The notes: generated by a model from the sequence alone, not told the origin. A stretch of 64,000 bases of DNA from CAWBYL01 sp963793025 (GCA_963793025.1 CAWBYL010000006.1:1529829-1593828); one strand, 5' to 3'; positions 51,212-60,017 are shown, numbered from the stretch's first letter. Numbers and translations: made by a program.

Positions 51212-52108
51212 TCAGCTGCTGGTGAGGTGATCGGCGCGCGCGAGCAGCTGGTCGCCGAAGGGCTGGAGGCCGACGCGGACGCTGTGAAGGCCACCGATGA
51301 CCCGGTAGATCGTGCCCCACTCCCAAATCGCGGTGGCGTCGACGCCGGTGCGGAGTGCGAGCCGGTCAGCTCTGGCTCGCAGGTCGTCGCCAACGTGTGG
51401 GTTGCATCGGATGATGGTTCCGAGGTCGCAGGCAGGTTCGGCCCGCAGCCCGTCAGGGTCGATGAGCCGGAAGGTGCCATCGGGTGTCATGAGGGCGTTG
51501 CCGTCGTGGACGTCGCCGTGTACGAGGACTGCGTGGCGGTCGTCATGTGCTCGCTTGCGACGATCTGCGCATTCGACGGCGTCCTCGATGGTCGCCTGCG
51601 AGCACGGCCGTCCGGTCAGTTGCCACAGCCGTGGCAGCGCACGGGCGTACTCGTGTGCTCGCTCGCCGCCGGACGGGAGATCGACATCGTCGCTCACCGG
51701 ACGCCACAAGATGGTTGCGAGATCGCAGAGCGCGTCGTGGCGGACCAGTGCGTCGGAGACCGCCTCGTACAGCTCAGGCCCGAGTCGTTCGAGCAGCAGC
51801 GCGTCCCGCTCGAGATCGTCGCGCAGCAAGCGTGCGCAGCCATCGCCGTCCGCCAAGCGGAGCACCGTGGCCTCCCAGCCCAGTCTCCGTCGATCTCCGG
51901 GTACACCGACCTTGAGCACAGCACGCGTCCCGTCCGAGGCCGTCGCCTCGGCGACGAACGCGGCGTGCCCTCCACGAAGCGTCGGCCCGATGGTCAGGGA
52001 CCAGTCGCGGGCCAGGGACTCCACGAGTGCCGGCAACTCGTCGAGCCAGGCCGCGTAGCCCTCACCGAGCGCATAGGTCCGAACGATGTCAGGGACGTCC
52101 AATCTCAA
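51212..52108 (-). CDS. APH(6)-like aminoglycoside/hydroxyurea phosphotransferase
   Basis: 298 residues. GPTLRGGHAAFVAEA at the ATP site, Brenner motif VLVHGDVHDGNAL and metal motif LIDPDGLRAEPACDLG match streptomycin 6-kinase-type proteins. Chromosomal copies in soil actinobacteria may have other small-molecule substrates, so resistance should not be assumed. It stands alone between the MTHFR-like and methyltransferase genes. Confidence 0.82.
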   Translation of the reverse strand: MRLDVPDIVRTYALGEGYAAWLDELPALVESLARDWSLTIGPTLRGGHAAFVAEATASDGTRAVLKVGVPGDRRRLGWEATVLRLADGDGCARLLRDDLERDALLLERLGPELYEAVSDALVRHDALCDLATILWRPVSDDVDLPSGGERAHEYARALPRLWQLTGRPCSQATIEDAVECADRRKRAHDDRHAVLVHGDVHDGNALMTPDGTFRLIDPDGLRAEPACDLGTIIRCNPHVGDDLRARADRLALRTGVDATAIWEWGTIYRVIGGLHSVRVGLQPFGDQLLARADHLTSS

Positions 52109-52291
52109 GCCACCCGTTCTAGACCCTCGACCTGGTCACGTGGGCGTGTCCGATCATCCGGACTGGGGGCCCATCCCTGACCTGACGAAATGAGAAGCCA
52201 CCGGGTACGCCACCCAGGTCTCAGTCGATGGCGGCGGGGGGAGCAGTCGATCGTTCGAGGGTATGGCGGTGGAGCGGCCTAGTACGGTGCC

Positions 52292-53050
52292 ATGGCCTGG
52301 GGGTTCGGGATGGGTGGAGCGGTCTACGACCGGATCGGGGTCGGGTACTCGGCGGTGCGCCGGCCCGATCCGCGCATCGAGACGCGCATCTGGTCCGCGC
52401 TCGCGGGCGCCACAAGGGTGGTGAACGTCGGGGCTGGAACCGGCTCCTATGAGCCGCAGGATCGGGTTTGTGTCGCGGTGGAACCATCGGAACGGATGGC
52501 GGCCCAGCGTCCGACCGGATCGGCAGCTGTCGTACGAGCGATCGCCGAAAGCCTGCCGTTCGACGACGACACCTTCGACGGCGCGATGGCCGTGCTCACC
52601 GTCCATCACTGGACCGACCCTCGGGCCGGTCTGTCGGAGGTTCGCCGTGTCACCAAAGGACCGGTCGCGGTGTTCACGTTCGACACCTCCGTGCACAACA
52701 CGATGTGGATCTACGACTACCTGAGCGCCGCCGCAGAGCTCGATGCTGACCACCTCGAGTCGGCCGAGATCGCCGACGCGCTCGGAGGAGGACGTGTCGA
52801 GACCGTTCTCGTCCCCCACGACTGTGTCGACGGGTTCGGGCACGCCTACTGGCAACGACCGGAGGCCTACCTGGATCCGGCGGTCCGTGCCGGCACCTCG
52901 TGCTTCACCCGTCTCCCTGACGACACGGTGGACGTGGCCATCGATCGTCTACGCCGGGACATCGACTCCGGTCGCTGGGCCCAAGATCACGCAGACCTGC
53001 TCGAGCTCGACCAGTTCGACGCTGGCTTCCGCCTCGTCATCGCCCCGTAG
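52292..53050 (+). CDS. Class I SAM-dependent methyltransferase
   Basis: 252 residues. SAM motif I VVNVGAGTGSYE (near residue 45), acidic end of strand 2 in CVAVEPSERM, motif IV DGAMAVLTVHHWTDP. Substrate not predictable; the type 11 group is broad. TAGTAC at 52280-52285 predicts a leaderless start at 52292. Confidence 0.85.
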   Translation: MAWGFGMGGAVYDRIGVGYSAVRRPDPRIETRIWSALAGATRVVNVGAGTGSYEPQDRVCVAVEPSERMAAQRPTGSAAVVRAIAESLPFDDDTFDGAMAVLTVHHWTDPRAGLSEVRRVTKGPVAVFTFDTSVHNTMWIYDYLSAAAELDADHLESAEIADALGGGRVETVLVPHDCVDGFGHAYWQRPEAYLDPAVRAGTSCFTRLPDDTVDVAIDRLRRDIDSGRWAQDHADLLELDQFDAGFRLVIAP

Positions 53051-53693
53051 ACGTTCGCTCACCACGTTCCAGGATGCGCACTCTCTGTCGGCTGTTTGAC
53101 GGCTGGAAGTTGTCTCTGCGCTGATTCGTCGGGTCAGCTGACGGCCGCCTCGAGGGCGAGGCATCCGGCGACCCGCCGGCCGCCTCGCTCCGCATCCTCC
53201 TTGCCTGGCGTGGAGATCGGTGTCGACCTCCTCGGGTGCCTGGCCATGAAGAGATCCAACGAGCTTCGGAGCGGTATTCCGCTGCGTGGTCGGCATCCGA
53301 TCTCGATGCGGTGTGCTCTTTGTCGGCGCCGCGCGCGGTCTTGCATGAGTTGGAGGTCCACGATGTTGGGAGTAGCACCGGTTCAATCCCGGCGCTCGGG
53401 GACACTCGGGCCGACTGGCTAGTCGTCGTATCGTCGAAGCTCGATACGTGCGGTTTGGGCATAGCCGGCACTGCGTTCGGAGGTCTCGCCGCTCGGCGCC
53501 ACCTGGGCGTTGAACGTGGCGACGCGTCCGGTGGCTTCAATCTCGTCGACACGTGAGAGGCCGAGCTGACTGGGCCTGCCCATCCGGCAGCGGTCCGGAA
53601 GAACCGCCCGACGATTCCGTTCCTGTCGCCGGCCACACACGGGTGACCCGCAGAACCGGCGGTCTGGTACACGTGAGGGCGGAGCAAGGCGCT
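53051..53693. other. Gene-poor stretch with remnants
   Basis: A plus-strand frame at 53236-53556 begins with a segment resembling an NTF2/SnoaL N-terminus (EIQRASERYSAAWSASDLDA) and then loses similarity, so it is probably a decayed gene. At 53372-53400 there is a T-arm-like element (CCGG-TTCAATC-CCGG then GCTCGGG) without a matching 5' half. No other feature seen. Confidence 0.35.
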
Positions 53694-53709
53694 GTATCAC
53701 GCGTGATAC
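53694..53709. promoter_or_regulatory. 16-bp palindromic operator of the toxin-antitoxin operon
   Basis: GTATCACGCGTGATAC is a perfect palindrome 9 bp before the antitoxin ATG, and it overlaps a candidate -10 GATACT (53705-53710). Phd/YefM-type antitoxins bind such sites to autoregulate. Confidence 0.65.
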
Positions 53710-53718
53710 TCTCACCGA

Positions 53719-53955
53719 ATGGCTGATGTATCGATCCGGGATCTCCGGAACCATGGCGGCGAGGTCGTCGAGCGGGCGCAGCACGGCGAGCAACTGACCA
53801 TCACCCGCTCCGGCAAGGCGGTCGCCCGTCTCGTGGCTCTTCAGCGCCCTCCGGTTCCGCTCGACGAACTGAGAGCACGCTGGGCCCGCCTGCCCCAGGT
53901 CGACCCGGCGGACCTCCGCCACGACATCGACACCGCGATCGAGCCGTCGCTCTGA
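53719..53955 (+). CDS. Phd/YefM-type antitoxin (VapB role)
   Basis: 78 residues. N-terminal DNA-binding half VSIRDLRNHGGEVVERAQHG followed by the strand TITRSGKAVARLVAL; the acidic C-terminal half binds the toxin. The PIN gene starts one base after the stop. Neutralises the toxin and represses its own operon through the upstream palindrome. Confidence 0.88.
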   Translation: MADVSIRDLRNHGGEVVERAQHGEQLTITRSGKAVARLVALQRPPVPLDELRARWARLPQVDPADLRHDIDTAIEPSL

Positions 53956-53956
53956 C

Positions 53957-54364
53957 ATGTCCCAAGGCATCCTCGACACCAGCACGCTGATCCTGCTCGG
54001 CCGGATCACCGACGTCGACGCCCTCCCTGCCGAGCCGCTCATCACCGCGATCACCCTTGCCGAGCTCTCAGTCGGTCCGCTCGTCGCGACGACCGAACCT
54101 GAACGAGCGGCCCGTCAGGCCCACCTCCAGCAGGCCGAGGCCGACTTCGCCCCTCTCCCGTTCGACGCCGCTGCCGCCCGCAGCTTCGGTCAGGTCGCGG
54201 CGTCGTTACGGCGAGCAGGCCGTAAGCCTGCCGCCCGCGCCTACGACGCGATGATCGCAGCCATCGGGATCGCCAACGGACTGACCATCCACACCTGCAA
54301 CCCACGGGACTTCGCCGGAATCGAAGGACTCGCGCTCGTCGAGGTGGCTCACCCAGACCACTGA
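53957..54364 (+). CDS. PIN-domain ribonuclease toxin (VapC-like)
   Basis: 135 residues. Acidic active-site residues are visible in ILDTSTLI (Asp7), LAELSVGP (Glu) and AYDAMIAA with the following NPRDFAGIEG. Cleaves RNA, commonly tRNA or rRNA, when released from its antitoxin. Directly downstream of the antitoxin gene. Confidence 0.88.
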   Translation: MSQGILDTSTLILLGRITDVDALPAEPLITAITLAELSVGPLVATTEPERAARQAHLQQAEADFAPLPFDAAAARSFGQVAASLRRAGRKPAARAYDAMIAAIGIANGLTIHTCNPRDFAGIEGLALVEVAHPDH

Positions 54365-54384
54365 GCAGCGCACACTCCCGGCGA

Positions 54385-54762
54385 TCAGGGATGGACGAGC
54401 TCGACGTGTCGGCCGGACGCTGCTGCTAGTTGTTCGAGGTCCGCGTGGTCGACGGTGACGATCTCGTCCTCATCCTCGGCCAGGAGTACGACGGCCGCGT
54501 CGATCACATCGGACGTCCCCGAAAGAGCGAGGAGACGCCCGGCGCTCCGGCCCGCCGCCTCGTCCAACGACCGGACGTCGATTCCGTCGAGCGCTTGAGC
54601 CAGGCGGGCTTGGCGTGGCCCTCCGCGCCACACCTGGCCGAGCACTCCAGCGTGAGTGAGCGGGAGTTCACCAGCGAGCTGAGCTGCTTTGAGGCGGATC
54701 CACATCGGACGCTCGTTCCGGTCGAGAGCGATGAGCGCCCCTGCGTCGAGCACCAGGCTCAT
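54385..54762 (-). CDS. Second PIN-domain toxin
   Basis: 125 residues. LVLDAGALIALDRN (Asp5), DVIDAAVVLLAEDEDEIVTVD and the C-terminal DHADLEQLA are PIN signatures. The ATG overlaps the antitoxin stop (ATGA), so translation is coupled. It converges on the first module with 20 bp between the stop codons. Confidence 0.83.
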   Translation of the reverse strand: MSLVLDAGALIALDRNERPMWIRLKAAQLAGELPLTHAGVLGQVWRGGPRQARLAQALDGIDVRSLDEAAGRSAGRLLALSGTSDVIDAAVVLLAEDEDEIVTVDHADLEQLAAASGRHVELVHP

Positions 54763-55058
54763 CGGGACTGCGCCGTTCTTCTCACAGGTCGACGGGCGCC
54801 GCGGACGACCGTCGCTTCCTGTCGATCGGCACGCCGCTGGACGGCGATCTCCTCGGCGGTGATCTCTCCGAACTCGCTCTCGAAGCCGGTGATCGCGGCG
54901 GCGAGGAGCGACAGCTTCTGGTCGCGTCGGATCTTGTCCTCGAGGGCTGCGCTGACCCATCCGCTGACGGACTCGGCCTCTCCGGATTCGACTGCCCGGT
55001 GGCCCGCCTCGATCAGCTCGGGGTCCACTGTCACCGTGAGACGCTTCTTCGTTCGCAT
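54759..55058 (-). CDS. Ribbon-helix-helix-type antitoxin
   Basis: 99 residues. The N-terminal RTKKRLTVTVDPELIEAGHR strand-helix followed by ESVSGWVSAALED fits an RHH fold. The C-terminal part (EFGEITAEEIAVQRRADR) probably binds the PIN toxin. First gene of the second module; a palindromic element overlaps its start. Confidence 0.78.
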   Translation of the reverse strand: MRTKKRLTVTVDPELIEAGHRAVESGEAESVSGWVSAALEDKIRRDQKLSLLAAAITGFESEFGEITAEEIAVQRRADRQEATVVRGARRPVRRTAQSR

Positions 55059-55082
55059 ACTTCGATGGTAACAAGAGTATGA
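55056..55082. promoter_or_regulatory. Inverted repeat at the second antitoxin start
   Basis: CATACT and AGTATG arms separated by about 15 bp, spanning the antitoxin ATG and the region just upstream. A plausible autoregulatory site, weaker than the one at 53694. Confidence 0.4.
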
Positions 55083-55245
55083 CTTCGCGCACATCGCCCC
55101 ATGGTGCCGCTCAGTGTCACCGGTTCTCGGGGGCTGAGCGCGTTCTGCGACCAGGGTGGTGTCCAGGCACCGATGAGAATGGGCGCCGGCAGTCGTCTGA
55201 GTGCGGTCGGACAAGCGCGCGGCGCGCATCAGGGAGAGCAACGAG

Positions 55246-55815
55246 ATGAGACCACTTCGATACTCGATCAACGTCACCCTCGACGGTTGCTGCCATCACG
55301 AGGCAGGGCTCCCGCCTGATGAGGAGTCGATGCGCTACTGGACCGCTGAGATGGCACGAGCCGATGCCCTGCTGTTCGGCCGGGTGACCTACCAGATGAT
55401 GGAGTCGGCGTGGCGGCACCCGGCCACGGGCACCTGGCCTGACTGGATGGGTGAGTGGGAGATCCCGTTCGCCGAGACCATCGACCAGGCGAGGAAGTAC
55501 CTCGTGTCGAGCACGCTGAGCGACGCCGACTGGAATGCCGAGTTGGTGCAGGGTGACTTGGCGCACGCGGTTCAGCAGCTCAAGGAGGAGCCCGGCGAGG
55601 GCCTGTGGGTGGGCGGCGTGACCCTCCCTCTGGCGTTGGCGGATCTGGGACTGATCGACGAGTACGAGTTCCTCGTGCAGCCGGTCCTGGCCGGACACGG
55701 GCCGACGTTGCTCGCCGGACTGCGCGAGCGCATCCAGCTCGAGCTCGTGGATCGCCACGAGTTCCGGTCCGGGGCGGTCGCCATGCGATACCGACCCACG
55801 CGGGTCTCGGCCTGA
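55246..55815 (+). CDS. Dihydrofolate reductase-family (RibD C-terminal-like) protein
   Basis: 189 residues: RYSINVTLDGCC at the start, ADALLFGRVTYQMMESAW, YLVSSTLSDADW and GLWVGGVTLPLALADLGLID. This group uses NADPH; true function is unknown for most members. AGGGAGAG lies upstream of ATG 55246. Confidence 0.83.
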   Translation: MRPLRYSINVTLDGCCHHEAGLPPDEESMRYWTAEMARADALLFGRVTYQMMESAWRHPATGTWPDWMGEWEIPFAETIDQARKYLVSSTLSDADWNAELVQGDLAHAVQQLKEEPGEGLWVGGVTLPLALADLGLIDEYEFLVQPVLAGHGPTLLAGLRERIQLELVDRHEFRSGAVAMRYRPTRVSA

Positions 55816-56227
55816 CGTGATCTGTGCTGGCGGGTTGGCTGCTACCTGCGACCGAACGACCGATCGAGAGACGCGGGACGCCGACCGATTGCTGTTAGAG
55901 CACACGCACCTCGGTCTGCAGCGCTGATACCGAGATGCCGGCGGCGTGGCGGCCCAACGACCTCATGACCTACACCCATGACTGGGTGATCTTCGACGAA
56001 GCGAATGGCCGCATCGTGTTCTGCGCCCGCTCCACCTACCCGACTTGGCGACGGCTACGACTACTCAGCGACGAACTGGACGCTCGTTCCAGTCCCCGGT
56101 CGAGGGTTGTGTCGCGGGCCGTGCACGAGTGGTCGCGGTCTGTTTGACTGCGATGCGGGCTCACGCCGCCAGTTCGTGAGACCCGGTGGGAACGCTCCGG
56201 CGATGCGCCGGACCGGGGGAGGATCTG
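55816..56227. other. Intergenic stretch with a weak 70-residue frame
   Basis: A plus-strand frame at 55935-56147 (with WVIFDEANGRIVFCARSTYP) and an orphan C-terminal-like segment ending THLGLQR at about 55926 suggest gene fragments. Neither has a ribosome site or a recognised domain. Confidence 0.3.
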
Positions 56228-57475
56228 ATGACCGGTTCCGACTGCATCGAGGTCGATCTCGTCGATCCTGCCCTCTACGTCGAGGGCTTCCCCCACGACC
56301 TCTTCACGGACCTGCGCGCTCGGGGGCCGGTCCTGCGTCACCGAGCATCCGAGGTGCCCGGGCGCGGGGACACCGGTGAGTTCTGGGTGCTGCTAGCGCA
56401 CAGCGTCGTCCAGCAGGCGAACCGCGACTGGCAGACGTTCTCCGCGGCCGCTGGACCCTCGATCGTGCCGATGCCCGCCGAGGACGTGAACCACACCCTC
56501 GTGGCCTCGGACCCTCCGCAACACGAGCGGCTCCGCAAGGTGATCAGCTCGGGCTTCACACCGCGCATGATCAAGACGCTCGACGATCGGATCCTTCACT
56601 ACACCGATGTGATCCTCGACGACGTGATGGAGCGTGGAGGCGAGGTCGACTTCGTCCGGGATGTCGCCTTCCGTCTACCGATGGAGATGATCGGCGACAT
56701 CATGGGCATCCCCGTGCCCGATCGACCGCACCTGTTCGGCGTGATCGACACGATGTTCCGGGCATCGGATCCGCAGAACGAGCTCACCCCCGAAGACCAG
56801 CTGGCGGCGACCCTGGAGCTCTACTCCTACGCACAGGCCCTGGGTGAGGAGAAGCGGCGGTCTCCGCAGAACGACGTTTGGAGCAAGATCGCCCTCGCCG
56901 AGATCGAGCACGACGCCGGCGAAGTCGAGTCGCTGTCCGCCCCTGAGCTCGATGCGTTCTTCATCATCTTGTCGATCGCGGGCAGCGAGACGACACGCAA
57001 CGCGATCTCCGGTGGCCTCACTGCCCTCGTGGAGAACCCGGACCAGTGGGATCGGCTGCGCTCCGATCCTGGGTTGATCGACTCGGCGACTGACGAAATC
57101 ATTCGCTGGGCGAGCCCGGTCACCATGTTCGCAAGGGACGCCACCCGAGACGTCGAACTCGACGGGGTGACGATCTCACAGGGAGACCGGATCACCATGT
57201 GGTACCCCTCGGCCAACCGGGACCACACCGTCTTCGACGAACCGTTCCGGTTCGACATCGGGCGGAGCCCCAACCCGCACGTCTCCTTCGGCGGCGGCGG
57301 CGTCCACTACTGCCTAGGGGCAAACCTGGCCAAGCACGAGGTGCGAACCATGTTCGCTCAGATCGCTCGCCGCTTCGCCACGCTCGAGATCACCGGGCCC
57401 CCAGCGTTCTGCTGCCCCGGCGACGTGATCGCGGCCACCGCCGACCACCTTCCCGTGCGGCTGGTCTCCGCCTGA
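56228..57475 (+). CDS. Cytochrome P450 (second copy of the type)
   Basis: 415 residues. I-helix IAGSETTRN, ExxR in DEIIRW, heme loop FGGGGVHYCLGANLAKHE. SDPPQHERLRKVISSGFTPRMI and NRDHTVFDEPFRFDIGRSPN closely parallel the P450 at 37896, so the two are in related families. GGAGG lies 6 nt before the ATG. No ferredoxin or reductase gene is adjacent. Confidence 0.9.
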   Translation: MTGSDCIEVDLVDPALYVEGFPHDLFTDLRARGPVLRHRASEVPGRGDTGEFWVLLAHSVVQQANRDWQTFSAAAGPSIVPMPAEDVNHTLVASDPPQHERLRKVISSGFTPRMIKTLDDRILHYTDVILDDVMERGGEVDFVRDVAFRLPMEMIGDIMGIPVPDRPHLFGVIDTMFRASDPQNELTPEDQLAATLELYSYAQALGEEKRRSPQNDVWSKIALAEIEHDAGEVESLSAPELDAFFIILSIAGSETTRNAISGGLTALVENPDQWDRLRSDPGLIDSATDEIIRWASPVTMFARDATRDVELDGVTISQGDRITMWYPSANRDHTVFDEPFRFDIGRSPNPHVSFGGGGVHYCLGANLAKHEVRTMFAQIARRFATLEITGPPAFCCPGDVIAATADHLPVRLVSA

Positions 57476-57586
57476 ACCCAGCTGTCAGCTGACAGACAGA
57501 GCGACGCAGATGTGCCGGTCGGGGATGCCCCACCCCGCGGTCGAGAAGGCGACTTTGCGCCGCTCGACCATTCCTCAGGACCAGAG

Positions 57587-57659
57587 CACCCCCAACGGGA
57601 TTCGAACCCGTGCCGCCACCTTGAGAGGGTGGTGTCCTAGGCCGCTAGACGATGGGGGC
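57587..57659 (-). tRNA. tRNA-Glu (anticodon CTC)
   Basis: Minus strand: acceptor GCCCCCA/TGGGGGT, anticodon arm CCACC-CTCTCAA-GGTGG with anticodon CTC, T arm with GGTTCGAATCC. Discriminator G, no encoded CCA. The body resembles actinobacterial tRNA-Glu. Confidence 0.94.
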
Positions 57660-57704
57660 CGGTGCTTGGTGCCGCCGCCGAGCTTCGCCCGGAGCAGCCG
57701 GGAG

Positions 57705-57735
57705 ATCATAGCGGCCTCGCGCGAGGCCCCACCAA
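57705..57735 (-). promoter_or_regulatory. Probable promoter of tRNA-Glu
   Basis: On the minus strand TTGGTG, 19 bp, TATGAT, about 45 bp before the mature 5' end. TATGAT is close to consensus; the spacer is a little long. Confidence 0.5.
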
Positions 57736-57753
57736 AGCCGACAGCCGCCCAGC

Positions 57754-58458
57754 TCAGAGCTCGGAATCGCGGTTGGGTTCGGGTGGGAACTGAACATCGG
57801 GCGCGGTTCGCAGAGGGCACACGCCCTCGATGACGCCCACGCCGCGGATGGTGATGGTGCGGGGAGTGCCGGTCTGGACCCAGCTGGGAAGGTCGATCAG
57901 AGCCGACGGATCTCCCAGCAGCTCACCCGGTCCGGCCTCGTCACAGAGCCGAGCGGCGAGATTGACGGGCTTGCCGATGTAGTCGTCGCCGTCGAAGAGC
58001 AGAGCCACCCCGCTGGCCACGCCGGCCCGCAGGTCGATGTCGAACGACTCGAATCGGCCGGTCAGCTCCGCGACGGTGGCCACGGTGGGTCCGGGCTTCA
58101 CCCCGACGAGCATGGCGCCGTCGCCCAGCCACTTGGCCACCCGGATGCCTCGTCGACCGGCGATCTCCTTCACGAGGGTGCGGAACACCTCGAGGGCCCT
58201 CACGGCTCGGCGGGGGCCGTGGCGTTCGGTGAGGGCGGTGAAGCCACAGATGTCGACGAAACCGAAGCTCCGGACGAGCTCGATGGGACCACCGGTGGGC
58301 GGAAGGAACTCCGGACGCTCGGTGCCGGCGCCGCTGGCGATGACGCTGCCGTCCATGGCGGGATGGTGGTTGCCGGGGTTGGCATCGGGGATGGACGCGG
58401 CGTCGGGCATGATCAGTGACGATCCCACACTCCGACCCCGCCTCGCGGGATCTTTCAC
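57754..58458 (-). CDS. Class III adenylate/guanylate cyclase
   Basis: 234 residues with one catalytic domain: first metal Asp in SFGFVDICGFTALTERHG, second in KWLGDGAMLVG with the adenine-specifying Lys position filled, and the transition-state Asn/Arg pair in GKPVNLAARL. All key residues are present, so cAMP synthesis is likely. GTG 58458 fits a leaderless transcript from TAGCGT; ATG 58410 is an alternative. Could supply cAMP for the Crp-like sites in the window. Confidence 0.85.
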   Translation of the reverse strand: MKDPARRGRSVGSSLIMPDAASIPDANPGNHHPAMDGSVIASGAGTERPEFLPPTGGPIELVRSFGFVDICGFTALTERHGPRRAVRALEVFRTLVKEIAGRRGIRVAKWLGDGAMLVGVKPGPTVATVAELTGRFESFDIDLRAGVASGVALLFDGDDYIGKPVNLAARLCDEAGPGELLGDPSALIDLPSWVQTGTPRTITIRGVGVIEGVCPLRTAPDVQFPPEPNRDSEL

Positions 58459-58464
58459 AAGCGG

Positions 58465-58474
58465 ACGCTAGGGT
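58465..58474. promoter_or_regulatory. Overlapping divergent -10 boxes
   Basis: TAGCGT on the minus strand (58465-58470) and TAGGGT on the plus strand (58469-58474) share two bases. Each is 6 bp from a start codon (58458 and 58481), so two leaderless promoters would exclude each other. Confidence 0.5.
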
Positions 58475-58480
58475 CGCGCG

Positions 58481-59140
58481 ATGCCCACTGAGGGGCGGGG
58501 TGAGCGCACCCGGCGGACGATGATCGACTCGGCCGAGCGGCTGGTCGCCGAGCGGGGCCTGACCGCGCTCTCCCTCCGGGAGGTGGCGGCGGCGGCGGGC
58601 CAGCGGAACCACTCGGCCGTGCAGTACCACTTCGGATCCCGGGACAAGCTGGTCGAGGCCATCTTCGAAGTCCGCATGGGCCCGATCGACGCCCGCCGCA
58701 ACCAGGTGCTGGCCGACCTCGATGACGCGGGTGAGGGCTCGGACACGCTCGCTCTGGTGGACGTGATGGTCCGTCCGCTGGCCGAGTCGGTCCTCGTCGA
58801 ACCGCCTGGTTGGTACGGGCGCTTCCTGGCCGAGATCTCCCGCAACGCTCCGCAGCTGCTCGGTGCCGACCGCGCCGTGCTCGATTCGCTGCAGCGCGTG
58901 TCGCTGCGTCTCCTCGACCTCATGGTCGACGTGCCGCCGGCGCTGCGGGGCGAACGGCTGCGCACGGTCCTGCGGGCCGCGGTCCAGATGCTGGCCGACC
59001 ACGAGACATCGGCGCCGAAGGGCGAGGCGGAGCGCCGGGTGATCATCGCCGAGATGGTCGACCTCACTCACGCCATGGTGGTGGTCGCGCCGTCGGCCGT
59101 GCTGGCCCGCGAGCTCGAGGCCGCTCAGCCGGGTCGCTGA
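58481..59140 (+). CDS. TetR-family transcription regulator
   Basis: 219 residues. Helix-turn-helix SLREVAAAAGQRNHSAVQYHFGSRD after RTMIDSAERLVAERGLTAL. The unusual QRNHSAVQYHFG recognition helix is shared with a subset of actinobacterial TetR proteins. C-terminal domain of ligand-binding type. Divergent from the adenylate cyclase gene, which it may control. Confidence 0.85.
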   Translation: MPTEGRGERTRRTMIDSAERLVAERGLTALSLREVAAAAGQRNHSAVQYHFGSRDKLVEAIFEVRMGPIDARRNQVLADLDDAGEGSDTLALVDVMVRPLAESVLVEPPGWYGRFLAEISRNAPQLLGADRAVLDSLQRVSLRLLDLMVDVPPALRGERLRTVLRAAVQMLADHETSAPKGEAERRVIIAEMVDLTHAMVVVAPSAVLARELEAAQPGR

Positions 59141-59249
59141 CCTCGCGGCCGTCTGATCCGGTCTTCGATCCCCGTCCTGTCCGGGCGGGGAGCTATAGCT
59201 TCTCCACGTCGCCGACGGTCGGCGCGAAGGCGTCCCTTGGGGGGAAGCG

Positions 59250-60017
59250 ATGGAGGAGATGGGCAGGAAGCTCGTCGTAGAGGCGATCGGAACCTTCTGG
59301 CTGGTGCTCGGTGGTTGTGGCGCCGCCGTCCTGGCCGCCACCTTTGGCGGAGCCGACACCCCGTTCATCGGGATCGGCCTGGTGGGCGTCTCGCTCGCCT
59401 TCGGGCTCACCGTGTTGACCATGGCCTACGCCGTCGGTCACATCTCGGGCGGCCATTTCAACCCCGCCGTGACGTTGGGGCTGTGGTCGGGCGGTCGCTT
59501 CCCGGGGAAGCAGGTGCTGCCCTACGTGGTGGTGCAGGTCATCGGCGCGATCGCCGCGGCCGGCGTGATCCTGGCCATCGCCAAGGGTCAGCCGGGCGGG
59601 TACAACATCGATTCCAGCGAGGCCGGTGCGTTCGCCGCCAACGGCTACGACAAGCTGTCGCCGGGCGGGTTCAACCTCACCTCGGCGCTCATCACCGAGG
59701 TCGTGATGACCGCCGGCTTCCTGTTCGTGATCCTGGGAGCCACCACCAAGAAGGCCAAGTCGATCGCCGGCCCGCTCGCCATCGGCCTCGCCCTGACGCT
59801 GATCCACCTCATCAGCATCCCGGTCACCAACACCTCGGTGAACCCGGCCCGGTCCACCGGGCCGGCGCTGTTCGTCGGCGGTGACTACATCCCCCAGCTC
59901 TGGCTGTTCTGGGTGGCACCCATCGTCGGTGCGGCCCTGGCCGGCCTGCTGTGGCGCTTCCTGAGCCCGGAGGACGCCGTGCTCGAGGACATCCCCGAAG
60001 AGGCCAGGGCCTACTGA
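59250..60017 (+). CDS. aqpZ: Aquaporin Z-type water channel
   Basis: 255 residues with six membrane segments and the two pore motifs HFNPAVT (near residue 71) and SVNPARS (near residue 198). The His and small residues near the second motif suggest a water-selective AqpZ rather than GlpF. GGGGGG lies upstream; ATG 59250 and 59259 are both possible. Ends with an acidic cytoplasmic tail. Confidence 0.9.
   Translation: MEEMGRKLVVEAIGTFWLVLGGCGAAVLAATFGGADTPFIGIGLVGVSLAFGLTVLTMAYAVGHISGGHFNPAVTLGLWSGGRFPGKQVLPYVVVQVIGAIAAAGVILAIAKGQPGGYNIDSSEAGAFAANGYDKLSPGGFNLTSALITEVVMTAGFLFVILGATTKKAKSIAGPLAIGLALTLIHLISIPVTNTSVNPARSTGPALFVGGDYIPQLWLFWVAPIVGAALAGLLWRFLSPEDAVLEDIPEEARAY

Noticed and set aside
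51212..52108. Acquired streptomycin-resistance gene
   Set aside because: Motifs fit APH(6)-like kinases, but there is no mobile element nearby and environmental homologues often have other substrates.
53372..53400. Complete tRNA gene
   Set aside because: No 5' acceptor strand, D arm or anticodon arm can be paired with the T-arm-like element.
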